Part shown: positions 8,501 through 15,868 of the stretch, in pieces
How the letters are laid out: each line of letters begins with the position of its first letter
Position numbering within the stretch: position 1 is the stretch's first letter
Source of the DNA: SLSG01 sp964477035
Lineage (GTDB): Bacteria > Bacteroidota > Bacteroidia > Bacteroidales > UBA7960
Assembly (NCBI GenBank): GCA_964477035.1
Contig: CAYZCW010000001.1
Location: 372,001 to 436,000 of the forward strand
DNA length: 64,000 bases
Direction: 5' to 3'
The notes under the pieces: model-generated
Databases searched by the model: none
Told to the model about the DNA's origin: nothing
Seen by the model: the letters and a program-made list of their open reading frames with translations, nothing else
Made by a program: the position numbers and the translations under genes

Positions 8501-9583
8501 ATGAAAAAGAACCTGCTCATCCTGCTTTTTATTTGCCATTCCGGCGGGTTGCTGTGGGCCCAGTCGGCAGACCATCCCTGGGCCATCGGCCTGCACGGTG
8601 GGAAAACGGAATACTCGGGGGACCGCGGCAACGGCCTGTTTGACCCTGACCAGGCTTTTTACGGACTGGGGGGCTTGTCCGTGGGCCGCTACCTGAACCC
8701 GTCGCTGGACCTCGGAATGCAGGCATCCTGGGGTCATTATGGCTACTTTAACAACCTGGAGAACAATTTCTGGGGGAAGAAAACCGGTTTGAAACTGCAG
8801 TTGTCCTACAAACTGGCCAATGGGTACCTTTTGGGGGAAGACTCCTGGTTTGCCCCGGCCGTTTTCGCAGGCACCGGCCTGGCCCTTTACGGGGACTTCG
8901 ACGGGCATGAGCAGCGCATCGATGCAGACGGGTCCGACTGGATACTGCAATATGGGGCCAGGATAGGCTTCCGGCTGTCTGAGCGGGTGGCCCTTCAGTA
9001 CCAGCTGAGTTCCAATTTTACCAACGAAGATAAAAGGGACCGCTGGATCAACAACAAGAACGACCATTACCTCGCGCACAGTGTGGGACTGGTCTTCTCC
9101 CTTGGCGGACGGAGGGAGGTCGTGGTACAATCCATTCCCGTCCCCGAACCGGAACCTGAACCGGAGCCTGAACCCGAACCGGTCGTTGTGCCCGAACCGG
9201 AACCACAACCTGAACCTGAGCCGGATCCGGAGCCGGATCCCGTGTTTACCGGCACCTTCGATGCGATCCTGTTCGAAACGGCCGAATACGGCATCCTGCC
9301 GCACCACCACCAGGCACTGGACGAGGTGTTCCGGGCCATGAGGGATTATCCCTCCCTGCGGCTGGAGATCCACGGGCATACCGACAATGTGGGCCTTCCG
9401 GCCGACAACCGGGTGCTGGCAGAGAACAGGGCCCGGGCCGCCTATGGATTCCTGGTGGCCCGCGGGGTGGATGCCGGACGGATGGCTGTCGCAGCATTCG
9501 GGGAGGAGCGTCCCGTGGCATCGAATGACTCGGAAGCCGGCCGCCGGCTGAACCGGCGGGTGGAGTTCATCCCGCTAAGGTAG
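8501..9583 (+). CDS. OmpA-family outer-membrane protein with Glu-Pro repeat linker
   Basis: The 360-residue product has a signal peptide (1-21, ending LLWAQ) and a predicted N-terminal eight-strand-like beta-barrel (about 22-205). Next comes a rigid acidic linker of alternating Glu-Pro and Asp-Pro at about 210-248, and then a C-terminal OmpA-like peptidoglycan-binding domain (about 250-360). The OmpA domain shows the usual IHGHTDNVG, the NRVLAENRARAAYGFL helix, and GRRLNRRVE. It likely tethers the outer membrane to the cell wall. The linker is encoded by a low-complexity run at about 9130-9245, which may vary in length between strains. Confidence 0.92.
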   Translation: MKKNLLILLFICHSGGLLWAQSADHPWAIGLHGGKTEYSGDRGNGLFDPDQAFYGLGGLSVGRYLNPSLDLGMQASWGHYGYFNNLENNFWGKKTGLKLQLSYKLANGYLLGEDSWFAPAVFAGTGLALYGDFDGHEQRIDADGSDWILQYGARIGFRLSERVALQYQLSSNFTNEDKRDRWINNKNDHYLAHSVGLVFSLGGRREVVVQSIPVPEPEPEPEPEPEPVVVPEPEPQPEPEPDPEPDPVFTGTFDAILFETAEYGILPHHHQALDEVFRAMRDYPSLRLEIHGHTDNVGLPADNRVLAENRARAAYGFLVARGVDAGRMAVAAFGEERPVASNDSEAGRRLNRRVEFIPLR

Positions 9584-9621
9584 GTATTCCGAATCCATGC
9601 GGGACCTCAGTACCTGCAGGC

Positions 9622-10914
9622 TTATTCCTTCAGTATCTTCCCTTCCTGAATGGCGTGGCCGCTGTCCAGGCGGTAAATGTACAAGCCTTTTGGCAGTCCG
9701 TCAAGGGCGATGGTGGACAGCCCGCTGACCGGCCGTGAAACAAGCAGGCGGCCCTGCAGGTCATACATGTCAAAACGCAGGCTGTAATCCGCAACTCCCG
9801 TCCTGACCATCAGGACATCCCTGGCAGGATTGGGGTAGACAGAGGCTTCCGTCAGATGTGGCTCGCCGGCCCGTGTCACGGACAGGCCGGAGTAATGGAA
9901 GCGGTAGGGGCCATGGTGGGTCATTACCCCATTGATGCGTTGCCAGGAGTCGAGGGATATGGGCATATTGATCATGGGTTCTCCCCGCCAGTCCATGTAA
10001 TTGACAGGCATTGACAGGTCTTCAATTGGGTAGGCCGGGTCGTAAGTCAGCTCATGCTTTTCCATGACCGTCCAGCCGTCCTCCTCATCGTTCCAGTCGG
10101 ACAGGGTGAACCGTATGGGGTTGCCCGCCATGTCACGGTCGATCGCCGACCGGTGTTGCGGAGTCCATGAGCCAGGGTGGTTACCCGGCCTGTAACCGAC
10201 AGACTCAAGGAGTCCCCCTAATTTATTGCGCAGGTAAACTTCCCGGTACAGGGGGATCCATGCCTGGTTTTGCCACCTGTACTGTGTTTGCTCCATCAGC
10301 ATGTCTCCGTATTCATGCGTATACTCATGCCGTCCGCTGTTTCGGTAAATCGCTTCCTCCCGGATCCATTCCAGGGCGGTTTTTTGTACCATGTGCCCGT
10401 GATGGTTGTGCTCATATTCTTCCTTGCCGAAATGGATCCATTCCCCGGTTTCCCATTGTATGCCGTGGTTGAGTCTGCGCAGGGGCAGGCCCAGCTCATC
10501 GTATTCATAATCGGTTTGCCTGACAGGCCGCCAATTCTCCGTGCCGGCCTCCCGCTGATACCCGGTAGTGCGCGTCAGGCTCCCTGCTTCATTGTATTCG
10601 TATTCGTTACGGCTGTAAGGGAACAACTCATTTCGGCCGAAGTCCCAGGCATATTGCGAGCGTGACGTCATGCGGCGGTGTTCGTCCCACGTATACTCGG
10701 TTACCCCCCAATAGGGCAGCCATTTTCCAAACGACGGGTCCCATTCCATGATGTGTTCCTTATGGACCCAACCCTTTTCGTCGTAGGTAAAAAACTCCTT
10801 CCAGGAGGTACCGTGCACCAGGCTGTCGAGCCGGATGGCGCCATCCTTGGTTGACTGGGCTCCTGACGGCATTCCGGGAAACAGCAGCAGGGCCAGGGAC
10901 AATAATGCTTTCAT
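9622..10914 (-). CDS. Secreted protein with type IX secretion C-terminal sorting domain
   Basis: The 430-residue product starts with a signal peptide (MKALLSLALLLFPGMPSGAQ). The body holds repeated short Tyr/Trp-rich units of the kind EYEYNEAGSLTRTTGY, DYEYDELGLPLRR and EYTHEYGDMLMEQ, reminiscent of RHS/YD-type beta-hairpin repeats. The last 75 or so residues form a T9SS type A sorting domain: SVYPNPARDVLMV, then MYDLQGRLL, then LPKGLYIYRL and a final Lys-Glu. It should cross the outer membrane by the gliding-linked T9SS and be secreted or attached to the surface. I chose ATG 10914 because it gives a clean signal peptide; an upstream in-frame start at 11007 would add 31 polar residues. Its function is unknown. 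Confidence 0.85.
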   Translation of the reverse strand: MKALLSLALLLFPGMPSGAQSTKDGAIRLDSLVHGTSWKEFFTYDEKGWVHKEHIMEWDPSFGKWLPYWGVTEYTWDEHRRMTSRSQYAWDFGRNELFPYSRNEYEYNEAGSLTRTTGYQREAGTENWRPVRQTDYEYDELGLPLRRLNHGIQWETGEWIHFGKEEYEHNHHGHMVQKTALEWIREEAIYRNSGRHEYTHEYGDMLMEQTQYRWQNQAWIPLYREVYLRNKLGGLLESVGYRPGNHPGSWTPQHRSAIDRDMAGNPIRFTLSDWNDEEDGWTVMEKHELTYDPAYPIEDLSMPVNYMDWRGEPMINMPISLDSWQRINGVMTHHGPYRFHYSGLSVTRAGEPHLTEASVYPNPARDVLMVRTGVADYSLRFDMYDLQGRLLVSRPVSGLSTIALDGLPKGLYIYRLDSGHAIQEGKILKE

Positions 10915-11218
10915 GTGGTCATTGGTTGTGGTTGGACTTATGGGTTTTTTTTGCAAGATATCCGGAGCAGAAGATGTTTTTTGCAAGTCGCTAATCCTGG
11001 CTAACAAGAAGTAACATATATTAATATAAATAAATAAATTAAAAAATACAAATGATTGTTGCCGTTTTTTCAGACGGGCCGGCCGGGATCAGGAGTAGGC
11101 GGCAGGGGCTTGAAAAGTGTATGCAGTGCATGCCGGGGGTTTGGATAATTTATTTAATTTCGGAGGATGTTTTCACAGGCATTCCAACCAATCATTTACC
11201 AAAAAAAACACACACAAC
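10915..11218. other. 304-base divergent intergenic region
   Basis: No gene was recognised. A strongly AT-rich island at about 11008-11060 lies between the T9SS cargo gene and the oligopeptidase gene and is the likely promoter zone for one or both. A short direct repeat (a T-run followed by GCAAG) occurs near 10945-10961 and 10975-10987. A TAATTTCG at 11155-11162 is one base off the -7 consensus for the rightward gene. Confidence 0.4.
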
Positions 11219-13303
11219 ATGAAATTAAAATGGATCCTTATGGCAGGCATTGCCGTTTTTGCATCCGGCTGCGCCGGATCGCAGCAGGAGGAAGACCCTT
11301 ATCTTTGGCTGGAGGAGGTCGAGGGACAGGAAGCCCTGGCCTGGGTCGAAGAAGTGAATGAGCAAACCCTGGCCGTGCTGAAGGGGCACGAAGTCTATCA
11401 GGAGCTGTTTGACAAGAACCTGGCCGTGCTGAACTCCAGCGAGCGCATTCCCGCTCCTTCGCTTCAGGGCGATTACATCTACAACTTCTGGCAGGATGCC
11501 GAGCACGTAAGGGGCATCTGGCGCAGAACCCCCAAGGCGGATTACCTGGCCGGGAATCCCCGGTGGGAAACGGTGCTTGATATCGACAAGCTCTCTGCCG
11601 AAGACGGTGAAAACTGGGTCTTCAAGGGGGGTGCCGGGTTGCCGCCCGATTATTCCCGTTACATGCTGTACCTTTCCCGGGGCGGGGCCGATGCGGTGGT
11701 GATCCGCGAGTTCGACATGAACTCCCGCACCTTTGTGGAGGGCGGCTTCGAACTGCCCGAGGCCAAAGGCAACGTGAGCTGGGTGGATGAGAACACCCTC
11801 CTTGTGGCTTCGGACTTCGGCGAAGGGACCCTGACCACTTCGGGCTATGCCCGGCAGGTGAAACTCTGGGATCGTGGTTCACGGATCGAGGACGCTCCCG
11901 TGGTCTTTGAAGGGGAAGTGGAGGATGTCCGCTCCTACGGCAGCACCATCCACAAGGCCGACCGGGTCTATACCCTGATCGGACGGGCCCTGGACTTCTT
12001 CACGCGGCAGGGCTATGCCCTGGTGGACGGGCAGCTGATCGAGCTGGACATTCCCCTGGATGCGGATGTGCTGGACGTGTTGCACGGGCAGTTCATCATC
12101 AGCCTGAAATCCGACTGGGAGGTCGGGGGTCAGGTTTACGGGCAGGGTGCCCTGGTCAGCCTGGATTACGATGCCCTGCTGGAGGGCCGGCACGACATCC
12201 GGCTGATTGCCGAACCCGATGAGCGTTCGAGCATCGGCTCTGTGACGTCCACCAGGAACTACCTTCTGGTGACCAAACTGAACAATGTGATCAGTGAACT
12301 CTACCGCTTCTCTTTCGGGGAGAACGGCTGGACGGGCATGATGGTGGATGCCCCCGGCATGGGCACCATCAACCTGGGCTCCACCGATAACTTTTCCGAC
12401 GATTTCTTTTTCTACTACCAGAACTTCCTGACGCCTTCCTCCCTATACCAGGCCAATGCGGCCACCGGGCAGATGCGGGTCTTGCAGTCCATGCCCGCCT
12501 TCTTCGATGCTTCCGGCATGGAGGTATGGCAATACGAAGTGGCTTCCAAAGACGGGACCATGATCCCCTATTTCGTGGTCGGTCCGAAGGACATGGAATA
12601 CAACGGCAAGAACCCCACCCTGCTGGCGGCCTATGGCGGGTTTGAAGTGCCGAGGCTGCCGGGCTATTCGGCCACCATCGGAAACTCCTGGCTGGAAACG
12701 GGCGGCGTCTACGTCCTGGCCAACATCCGGGGCGGGGGCGAATTCGGCCCCCGCTGGCACCAGGCCGGCCTCAAGGAGAACCGCCAACGGGTGTTCGATG
12801 ACTTCCACGCGGTGGCGGAAGACCTGATTGAGCGTGGGATCACCTCGGGCCGCCATCTGGGCATCCAGGGCGGCAGCAACGGCGGGCTGCTCGTCGGGGT
12901 GGCCTTCACCCAGCGGCCCGAATTGTACAACGCGGTGGTCTGCCAGGTACCCCTGCTGGACATGCAGCGCTACAACAAGCTGCTTGCGGGCGCCAGCTGG
13001 ATGGGAGAGTACGGCAACCCCGACATCCCGGAAGAGTGGGAGTACATTCGACAGTACTCACCCTACCACAACCTGGAGGAAGGACAGGACTATCCCGAGG
13101 TGTTTTTTACCACCTCCACGCGCGACGACCGGGTGCATCCCGGCCATGCCCGCAAGATGGTGGCCAAGATGACCGACATGGGATACAATGTCTATTATTT
13201 TGAGAACATGGAAGGCGGTCACGGGGGCGCATCCACCAATGAGCAGCGTGCCATGATGACGACCCTGGGCTATGCCTACCTGCACATGAAGCTGGCCGAA
13301 TAG
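11219..13303 (+). CDS. Prolyl oligopeptidase family serine peptidase (S9A), lipoprotein
   Basis: A 694-residue S9-family peptidase that cleaves short peptides, typically after proline. It starts with a lipoprotein signal (MKLKWILMAGIAVFASGC), so it is anchored in a membrane facing the periplasm or surface. An N-terminal DPYLWLEEVEG segment and a seven-bladed propeller region precede the alpha/beta-hydrolase domain. The catalytic triad is visible: Ser553 in GGSNGG, Asp636/637 in TRDDRVHPGHA and His668 in EGGHGG. I prefer ATG 11219 over the upstream 11117 because only the former gives a lipobox. A hairpin at 13351-13372 follows the stop. Confidence 0.93.
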   Translation: MKLKWILMAGIAVFASGCAGSQQEEDPYLWLEEVEGQEALAWVEEVNEQTLAVLKGHEVYQELFDKNLAVLNSSERIPAPSLQGDYIYNFWQDAEHVRGIWRRTPKADYLAGNPRWETVLDIDKLSAEDGENWVFKGGAGLPPDYSRYMLYLSRGGADAVVIREFDMNSRTFVEGGFELPEAKGNVSWVDENTLLVASDFGEGTLTTSGYARQVKLWDRGSRIEDAPVVFEGEVEDVRSYGSTIHKADRVYTLIGRALDFFTRQGYALVDGQLIELDIPLDADVLDVLHGQFIISLKSDWEVGGQVYGQGALVSLDYDALLEGRHDIRLIAEPDERSSIGSVTSTRNYLLVTKLNNVISELYRFSFGENGWTGMMVDAPGMGTINLGSTDNFSDDFFFYYQNFLTPSSLYQANAATGQMRVLQSMPAFFDASGMEVWQYEVASKDGTMIPYFVVGPKDMEYNGKNPTLLAAYGGFEVPRLPGYSATIGNSWLETGGVYVLANIRGGGEFGPRWHQAGLKENRQRVFDDFHAVAEDLIERGITSGRHLGIQGGSNGGLLVGVAFTQRPELYNAVVCQVPLLDMQRYNKLLAGASWMGEYGNPDIPEEWEYIRQYSPYHNLEEGQDYPEVFFTTSTRDDRVHPGHARKMVAKMTDMGYNVYYFENMEGGHGGASTNEQRAMMTTLGYAYLHMKLAE

Positions 13304-13350
13304 CTTCGCGGTCCCGGCATACACCAGGCCGCTCCTGCAATCCACAAGAG

Positions 13351-13372
13351 GCCGTCCCCCACCGGGGGCGGC
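13351..13372 (+). terminator. Hairpin downstream of the S9 peptidase gene
   Basis: Arms 13351-13359 and 13364-13372 form a nine-pair GC-rich stem with one G-U pair and a 4-base loop, followed by a weak T-rich stretch. It lies 48 bases past the stop. Confidence 0.5.
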
Positions 13373-13445
13373 TTCCTGTTTAATGTAAACGTGAAGGGTG
13401 GTTTCTTCCGGCATGCATCATGCACCTGTCCCTGCCGGAGCTTCA

Positions 13446-13859
13446 TTAATCTGGTAGGGGGGCCCCAACGGGGATCTCGCAGATATGCCCCGGTTGTCCG
13501 TGGGGCGGGTTCAGGCGCTGTGCCGTCTGGGGGGCAGTGGCTGCCGGTTGTACCGTGCGGGCCCCTCCGGCCGTGCTGCCTCCCGGATTGTCGGGCAGGG
13601 GGGCGCCGACGGGGATCTCGCAGATATGCCCCGGCTGTCCGTGGGGAGGGTTCAGGCGTTGCCCGGTAGCTGCCTGGGTGTTCTCTCCAGTGGCCTGGGG
13701 GGATGGCGGTGCCGGCCTGGTGTAATCTCCGGCCTGGGTTCGGCTCTGGATGCGTTCAGCCGAACGCTCCGCCTGCCTGCTTCCCGGGTTGCTGCTCAGG
13801 GTGACGGCCAAAAGGACGGTAAAGGCCGCCAAAAGAAAGATCAAACCAAATTTTTTCAT
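13446..13859 (-). CDS. Small exported protein with two HGQPGH repeats
   Basis: A 137-residue protein with an N-terminal hydrophobic segment (MKKFGLIFLLAAFTVLLAVT) that may be a signal anchor, a Pro/Gln/Thr-rich low-complexity middle, and two near-identical units at residues 67-90 and 114-137, each containing LNPPHGQPGHICEIPVGAP. Each unit holds two His and one Cys. I recall similar HGQPGH(R/I)C motifs as short C-terminal units in hypothetical Bacteroidota proteins, but know no function; metal or haem binding is possible. The second unit ends exactly at the C-terminus. I chose ATG 13859 over 13901 because it starts the hydrophobic leader. Confidence 0.7.
   Translation of the reverse strand: MKKFGLIFLLAAFTVLLAVTLSSNPGSRQAERSAERIQSRTQAGDYTRPAPPSPQATGENTQAATGQRLNPPHGQPGHICEIPVGAPLPDNPGGSTAGGARTVQPAATAPQTAQRLNPPHGQPGHICEIPVGAPLPD
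13451..13661. repeat. Two-copy direct repeat (about 70 bases each) inside the HGQPGH gene
   Basis: Copies at about 13451-13520 and 13591-13661 are nearly identical, and the differences are mostly silent. They encode the two HGQPGH units. The high nucleotide identity suggests a recent internal duplication or gene conversion. Confidence 0.85.
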
Positions 13860-13962
13860 GGGATTTCCAGATAATGTTCGTGTTTTAAAGGCTGTCCGCA
13901 CAGTTCCTGCCTGTCGGGATATTCGAACGGATTACCAAGATACCAATAAATATAGTTGCCTG

Positions 13963-13970
13963 CAAATATA
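13963..13970 (-). promoter_or_regulatory. -7 element upstream of the HGQPGH-repeat gene
   Basis: TATATTTG on the minus strand is an exact match to TAnnTTTG, about 104 bases before the start codon. No clear -33 box was seen. Confidence 0.4.
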
Positions 13971-14015
13971 TTTATTGTCGATCCTCTTTTTGAGGGCCTG
14001 TTCCCAGGTAAAAAA

Positions 14016-14045
14016 AGCCTCCGGATGCATCCGCATCCGGAGGCT
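14016..14045 (-). terminator. Rho-independent terminator of the anchored secreted-protein gene
   Basis: A perfect 13-bp stem (14016-14028 with 14033-14045) with a 4-base loop is followed on the minus strand by a run of T (complement of the A-tract 14010-14016). It lies 35 bases past the stop of the 14080-14829 gene. Confidence 0.9.
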
Positions 14046-14079
14046 ACTGCGCATAAAAAGCTGCAATTAGGGAATTTAA

Positions 14080-14829
14080 TTAAAACATCCTTCTGAAAAG
14101 AAGCAGCAGGAATCCCAGTGCCAATGCCATTCCCAGGTAAACGGCCCAGTTGGCAAGAGGGACCTTCACCTCCCCGGATTCCAGGCAGATGCTTTTATCA
14201 TAAGACAATGGAGCAAGAGCCCCGCCGGCTAACTGAAAAGACTTTCCATCCCCGGTTCCGGAAGACATCCATGAAAAGGCACAATCCGGGCTGCCCAGGC
14301 TGGTTCCCCGGATGGAAATCCACCCGCCGGCAAGGTTCACGGCGCCCGATAGTTCCGCACGGAAGTAATACAGGGGAAATCCAATAAAAGACAAGCCGGT
14401 GGATTGCCTTGGAACCGTAACGGTTTCGCAGGAAACGGGGCTTCCGGGCTCTCCCGCATTGTCCTGGTAAAAGCAGATCTCAAACTCCATGGGGTCCTCT
14501 GTATCGCACACAGACCACCCCCCGTCAAAAAAAAGAGTGAGTCCCCAGAAATGAACGGCAGTAACCGGCGCTGCCAGCCCGGAGAAATTCTCGTAAACGG
14601 TGTACGGACCCAGATGCAAGTCGCTGGTATGAGCGCTCCATGCATCGGCGGGTTCATGGGGAACCTGTGAGAACTGGGAGCCTTCGGGGCACGCCATCCA
14701 CTCCCCCTGCATGGGGGCCGGCTGTTCGCCCGGGGTCGGAAGAAGCCGTGTCGGATCAGGGTCCTGGGCACTGGCATGCGCGCCGGCAAACAGCATGCAT
14801 GCGGCAACAATGATTGCTGTTGTTTTCAT
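14080..14829 (-). CDS. Secreted protein of unknown function with C-terminal membrane anchor
   Basis: A 249-residue protein with a signal peptide (1-22, ending AHASAQ) and a middle region rich in beta-strand-forming segments and cysteines (ACPEGS, SVCDTEDPMEFEICFY, SPVSCETV, SPDCAFSW, KSICLESG), which looks like a lectin- or adhesin-like beta-sandwich. The last 27 residues (223-249) form a three-part tail: a short VPLANWAVYLG motif, a hydrophobic helix and a terminal FRRMF. This layout mimics exosortase or sortase signals, though I cannot assign it to a named family. Function unknown. It has its own terminator and appears monocistronic. Confidence 0.65.
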   Translation of the reverse strand: MKTTAIIVAACMLFAGAHASAQDPDPTRLLPTPGEQPAPMQGEWMACPEGSQFSQVPHEPADAWSAHTSDLHLGPYTVYENFSGLAAPVTAVHFWGLTLFFDGGWSVCDTEDPMEFEICFYQDNAGEPGSPVSCETVTVPRQSTGLSFIGFPLYYFRAELSGAVNLAGGWISIRGTSLGSPDCAFSWMSSGTGDGKSFQLAGGALAPLSYDKSICLESGEVKVPLANWAVYLGMALALGFLLLLFRRMF

Positions 14830-14993
14830 CCTTTTTTGTTTTAGGATTGGGTGAAACTGAAGGCAGAAGGGAACGGAATGAACAGACTTTTTGTCAGATA
14901 AATATAAACAGAAATCAAATACGTAACATGGTTTAATAGAAAGATTTCAAAGCCTGTCTTCCGGGTAGCCAGAATCTCTTCATTAAATGCAGA

Positions 14994-15024
14994 AGCCACT
15001 TGGGAAGTCTTTCCGCAAGTGGCT
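14994..15024 (-). terminator. Hairpin downstream of tRNA-CAU
   Basis: Arms 14994-15002 and 15016-15024 pair over 9 bp, and an inner GGAA/TTCC extends the stem with one bulge. It lies 10 bases past the 3' end of the minus-strand tRNA. The T-tract is weak, so it may also act in 3' processing. Confidence 0.6.
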
Positions 15025-15033
15025 GTCTTTCAG

Positions 15034-15107
15034 TGGGCCCAGCTGGGCTCGAACCAGCGACCAAGTGATTATGAGTCACCTACTCTAACCAACTGAGCTA
15101 TGGGCCC
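15034..15107 (-). tRNA. tRNA with CAU anticodon, probably tRNA-Ile2 (lysidine type); elongator Met possible
   Basis: A 74-nt cloverleaf with a 7-bp acceptor stem beginning GGGCCCA, a D-arm with AGCTCAGTTGGTTAGAG, an anticodon loop CTCATAA (anticodon CAU) and the T-arm CTGGTTCGAGCCCAG. The variable loop and anticodon-arm 3' side (ATAATCACTTGGTCGC) resemble E. coli tRNA-Ile2 more than its elongator tRNA-Met. In that case C34 would be turned into lysidine by TilS so that it reads AUA codons. The 3' CCA is not encoded. Confidence 0.9.
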
Positions 15108-15117
15108 GGATTATGTA

Positions 15118-15125
15118 TACCTTTG
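15118..15125 (+). promoter_or_regulatory. -7 element for the HAD hydrolase gene
   Basis: TACCTTTG matches TAnnTTTG exactly, 80 bases before the HAD start codon and immediately behind the divergent tRNA gene. No -33 box was seen. Confidence 0.4.
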
Positions 15126-15131
15126 GGTCTG

Positions 15132-15164
15132 CAAATTTACGCATTAATCAGGTAAGCATACAAG
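15132..15164 (-). promoter_or_regulatory. Promoter of tRNA-CAU
   Basis: On the minus strand CTTG (15164 to 15161) is followed after 21 bases by TAAATTTG (15139 to 15132), an exact -7 consensus ending 24 bases before the mature tRNA 5' end. Confidence 0.65.
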
Positions 15165-15205
15165 GTTTTTTTCAGTTTTGAAGGAACCGGAATATTGGCG
15201 ACATC

Positions 15206-15868
15206 ATGGTGATCCGCAACATTATTTTTGACCTGGGAGGGGTGCTGCTGAACATCGACTACCAGGCGACCTTCCAGTGTTTCAAAGGGTTGGGAGTAAC
15301 AGACTTCAATGAATTCTTTACCCAGTCCAACCAGACGCAGTTGTTCGACCGCTTCGACCGGGGAGAGGTGGGACCGCAGGAGTTCCGCGACAAGGTGCGG
15401 GCCATAACCGGACTGCCGCTCACCGACAGGGCCATCGACCACTGCTGGAACGCCATGCTGCTGGACCTGCCTTGGCACCGGGTGGAGCTGCTCGACGGGG
15501 TCCGGACCCACTACCGCACTTTTTTGCTGAGCAATACCAACGCCATCCATTACCCTGCCCTCGCGGAATACCTCCGCCGGGAATTTGGGGTGGATAGCCT
15601 TGAGGGGCACTTTGAAAAACAATACCTGTCGCATGAGATCGGCCTGCGAAAGCCGGACCGGAAGGTGTATAGGCTGATCCTGGAAGAGAACGGCCTCAAA
15701 CCGGGACAGACCCTTTTCATCGACGACAGCCTGCAGCATGTGGAAGGGGCCCGGGACGCCGGGTTGAAGGCCTTGTGGCTCAATGTGGACCAGCTTCAGG
15801 TATCCGACCTGTTCGATGGTGATTTCCGCTTGCGAAACGAAGTGAAAGGCTTGCTTCTGGGCCCTTAG
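15206..15868 (+). CDS. HAD-family hydrolase (HAD-IA, YihX-like phosphatase)
   Basis: A 220-residue HAD-superfamily phosphatase probably acting on a small phosphorylated metabolite. Motif I is IIFDLGGVL (nucleophile Asp9; the DxG form is typical of YihX-like members). Motif II is LLSNTN, the conserved lysine sits in GLRKPDRKVY, and motif IV is LFIDDS. A helical cap domain lies between motifs I and II. The substrate is unknown; E. coli YihX acts on glucose-1-phosphate. The stop codon (15866-15868) overlaps the stop of the convergent dusB gene. Confidence 0.9.
   Translation: MVIRNIIFDLGGVLLNIDYQATFQCFKGLGVTDFNEFFTQSNQTQLFDRFDRGEVGPQEFRDKVRAITGLPLTDRAIDHCWNAMLLDLPWHRVELLDGVRTHYRTFLLSNTNAIHYPALAEYLRREFGVDSLEGHFEKQYLSHEIGLRKPDRKVYRLILEENGLKPGQTLFIDDSLQHVEGARDAGLKALWLNVDQLQVSDLFDGDFRLRNEVKGLLLGP

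Noticed and set aside
9130..9245. Short periodic repeats as a CRISPR-like array
   Set aside because: The period is 6 bases, in frame, and encodes Glu-Pro inside an OmpA-family protein; there are no spacers.
13391..13669. Plus-strand repeat-containing frame opposite the HGQPGH gene
   Set aside because: Its repeats are only the complement of the HGQPGH units. The minus-strand frame has a signal-like leader and ends cleanly at the repeat.
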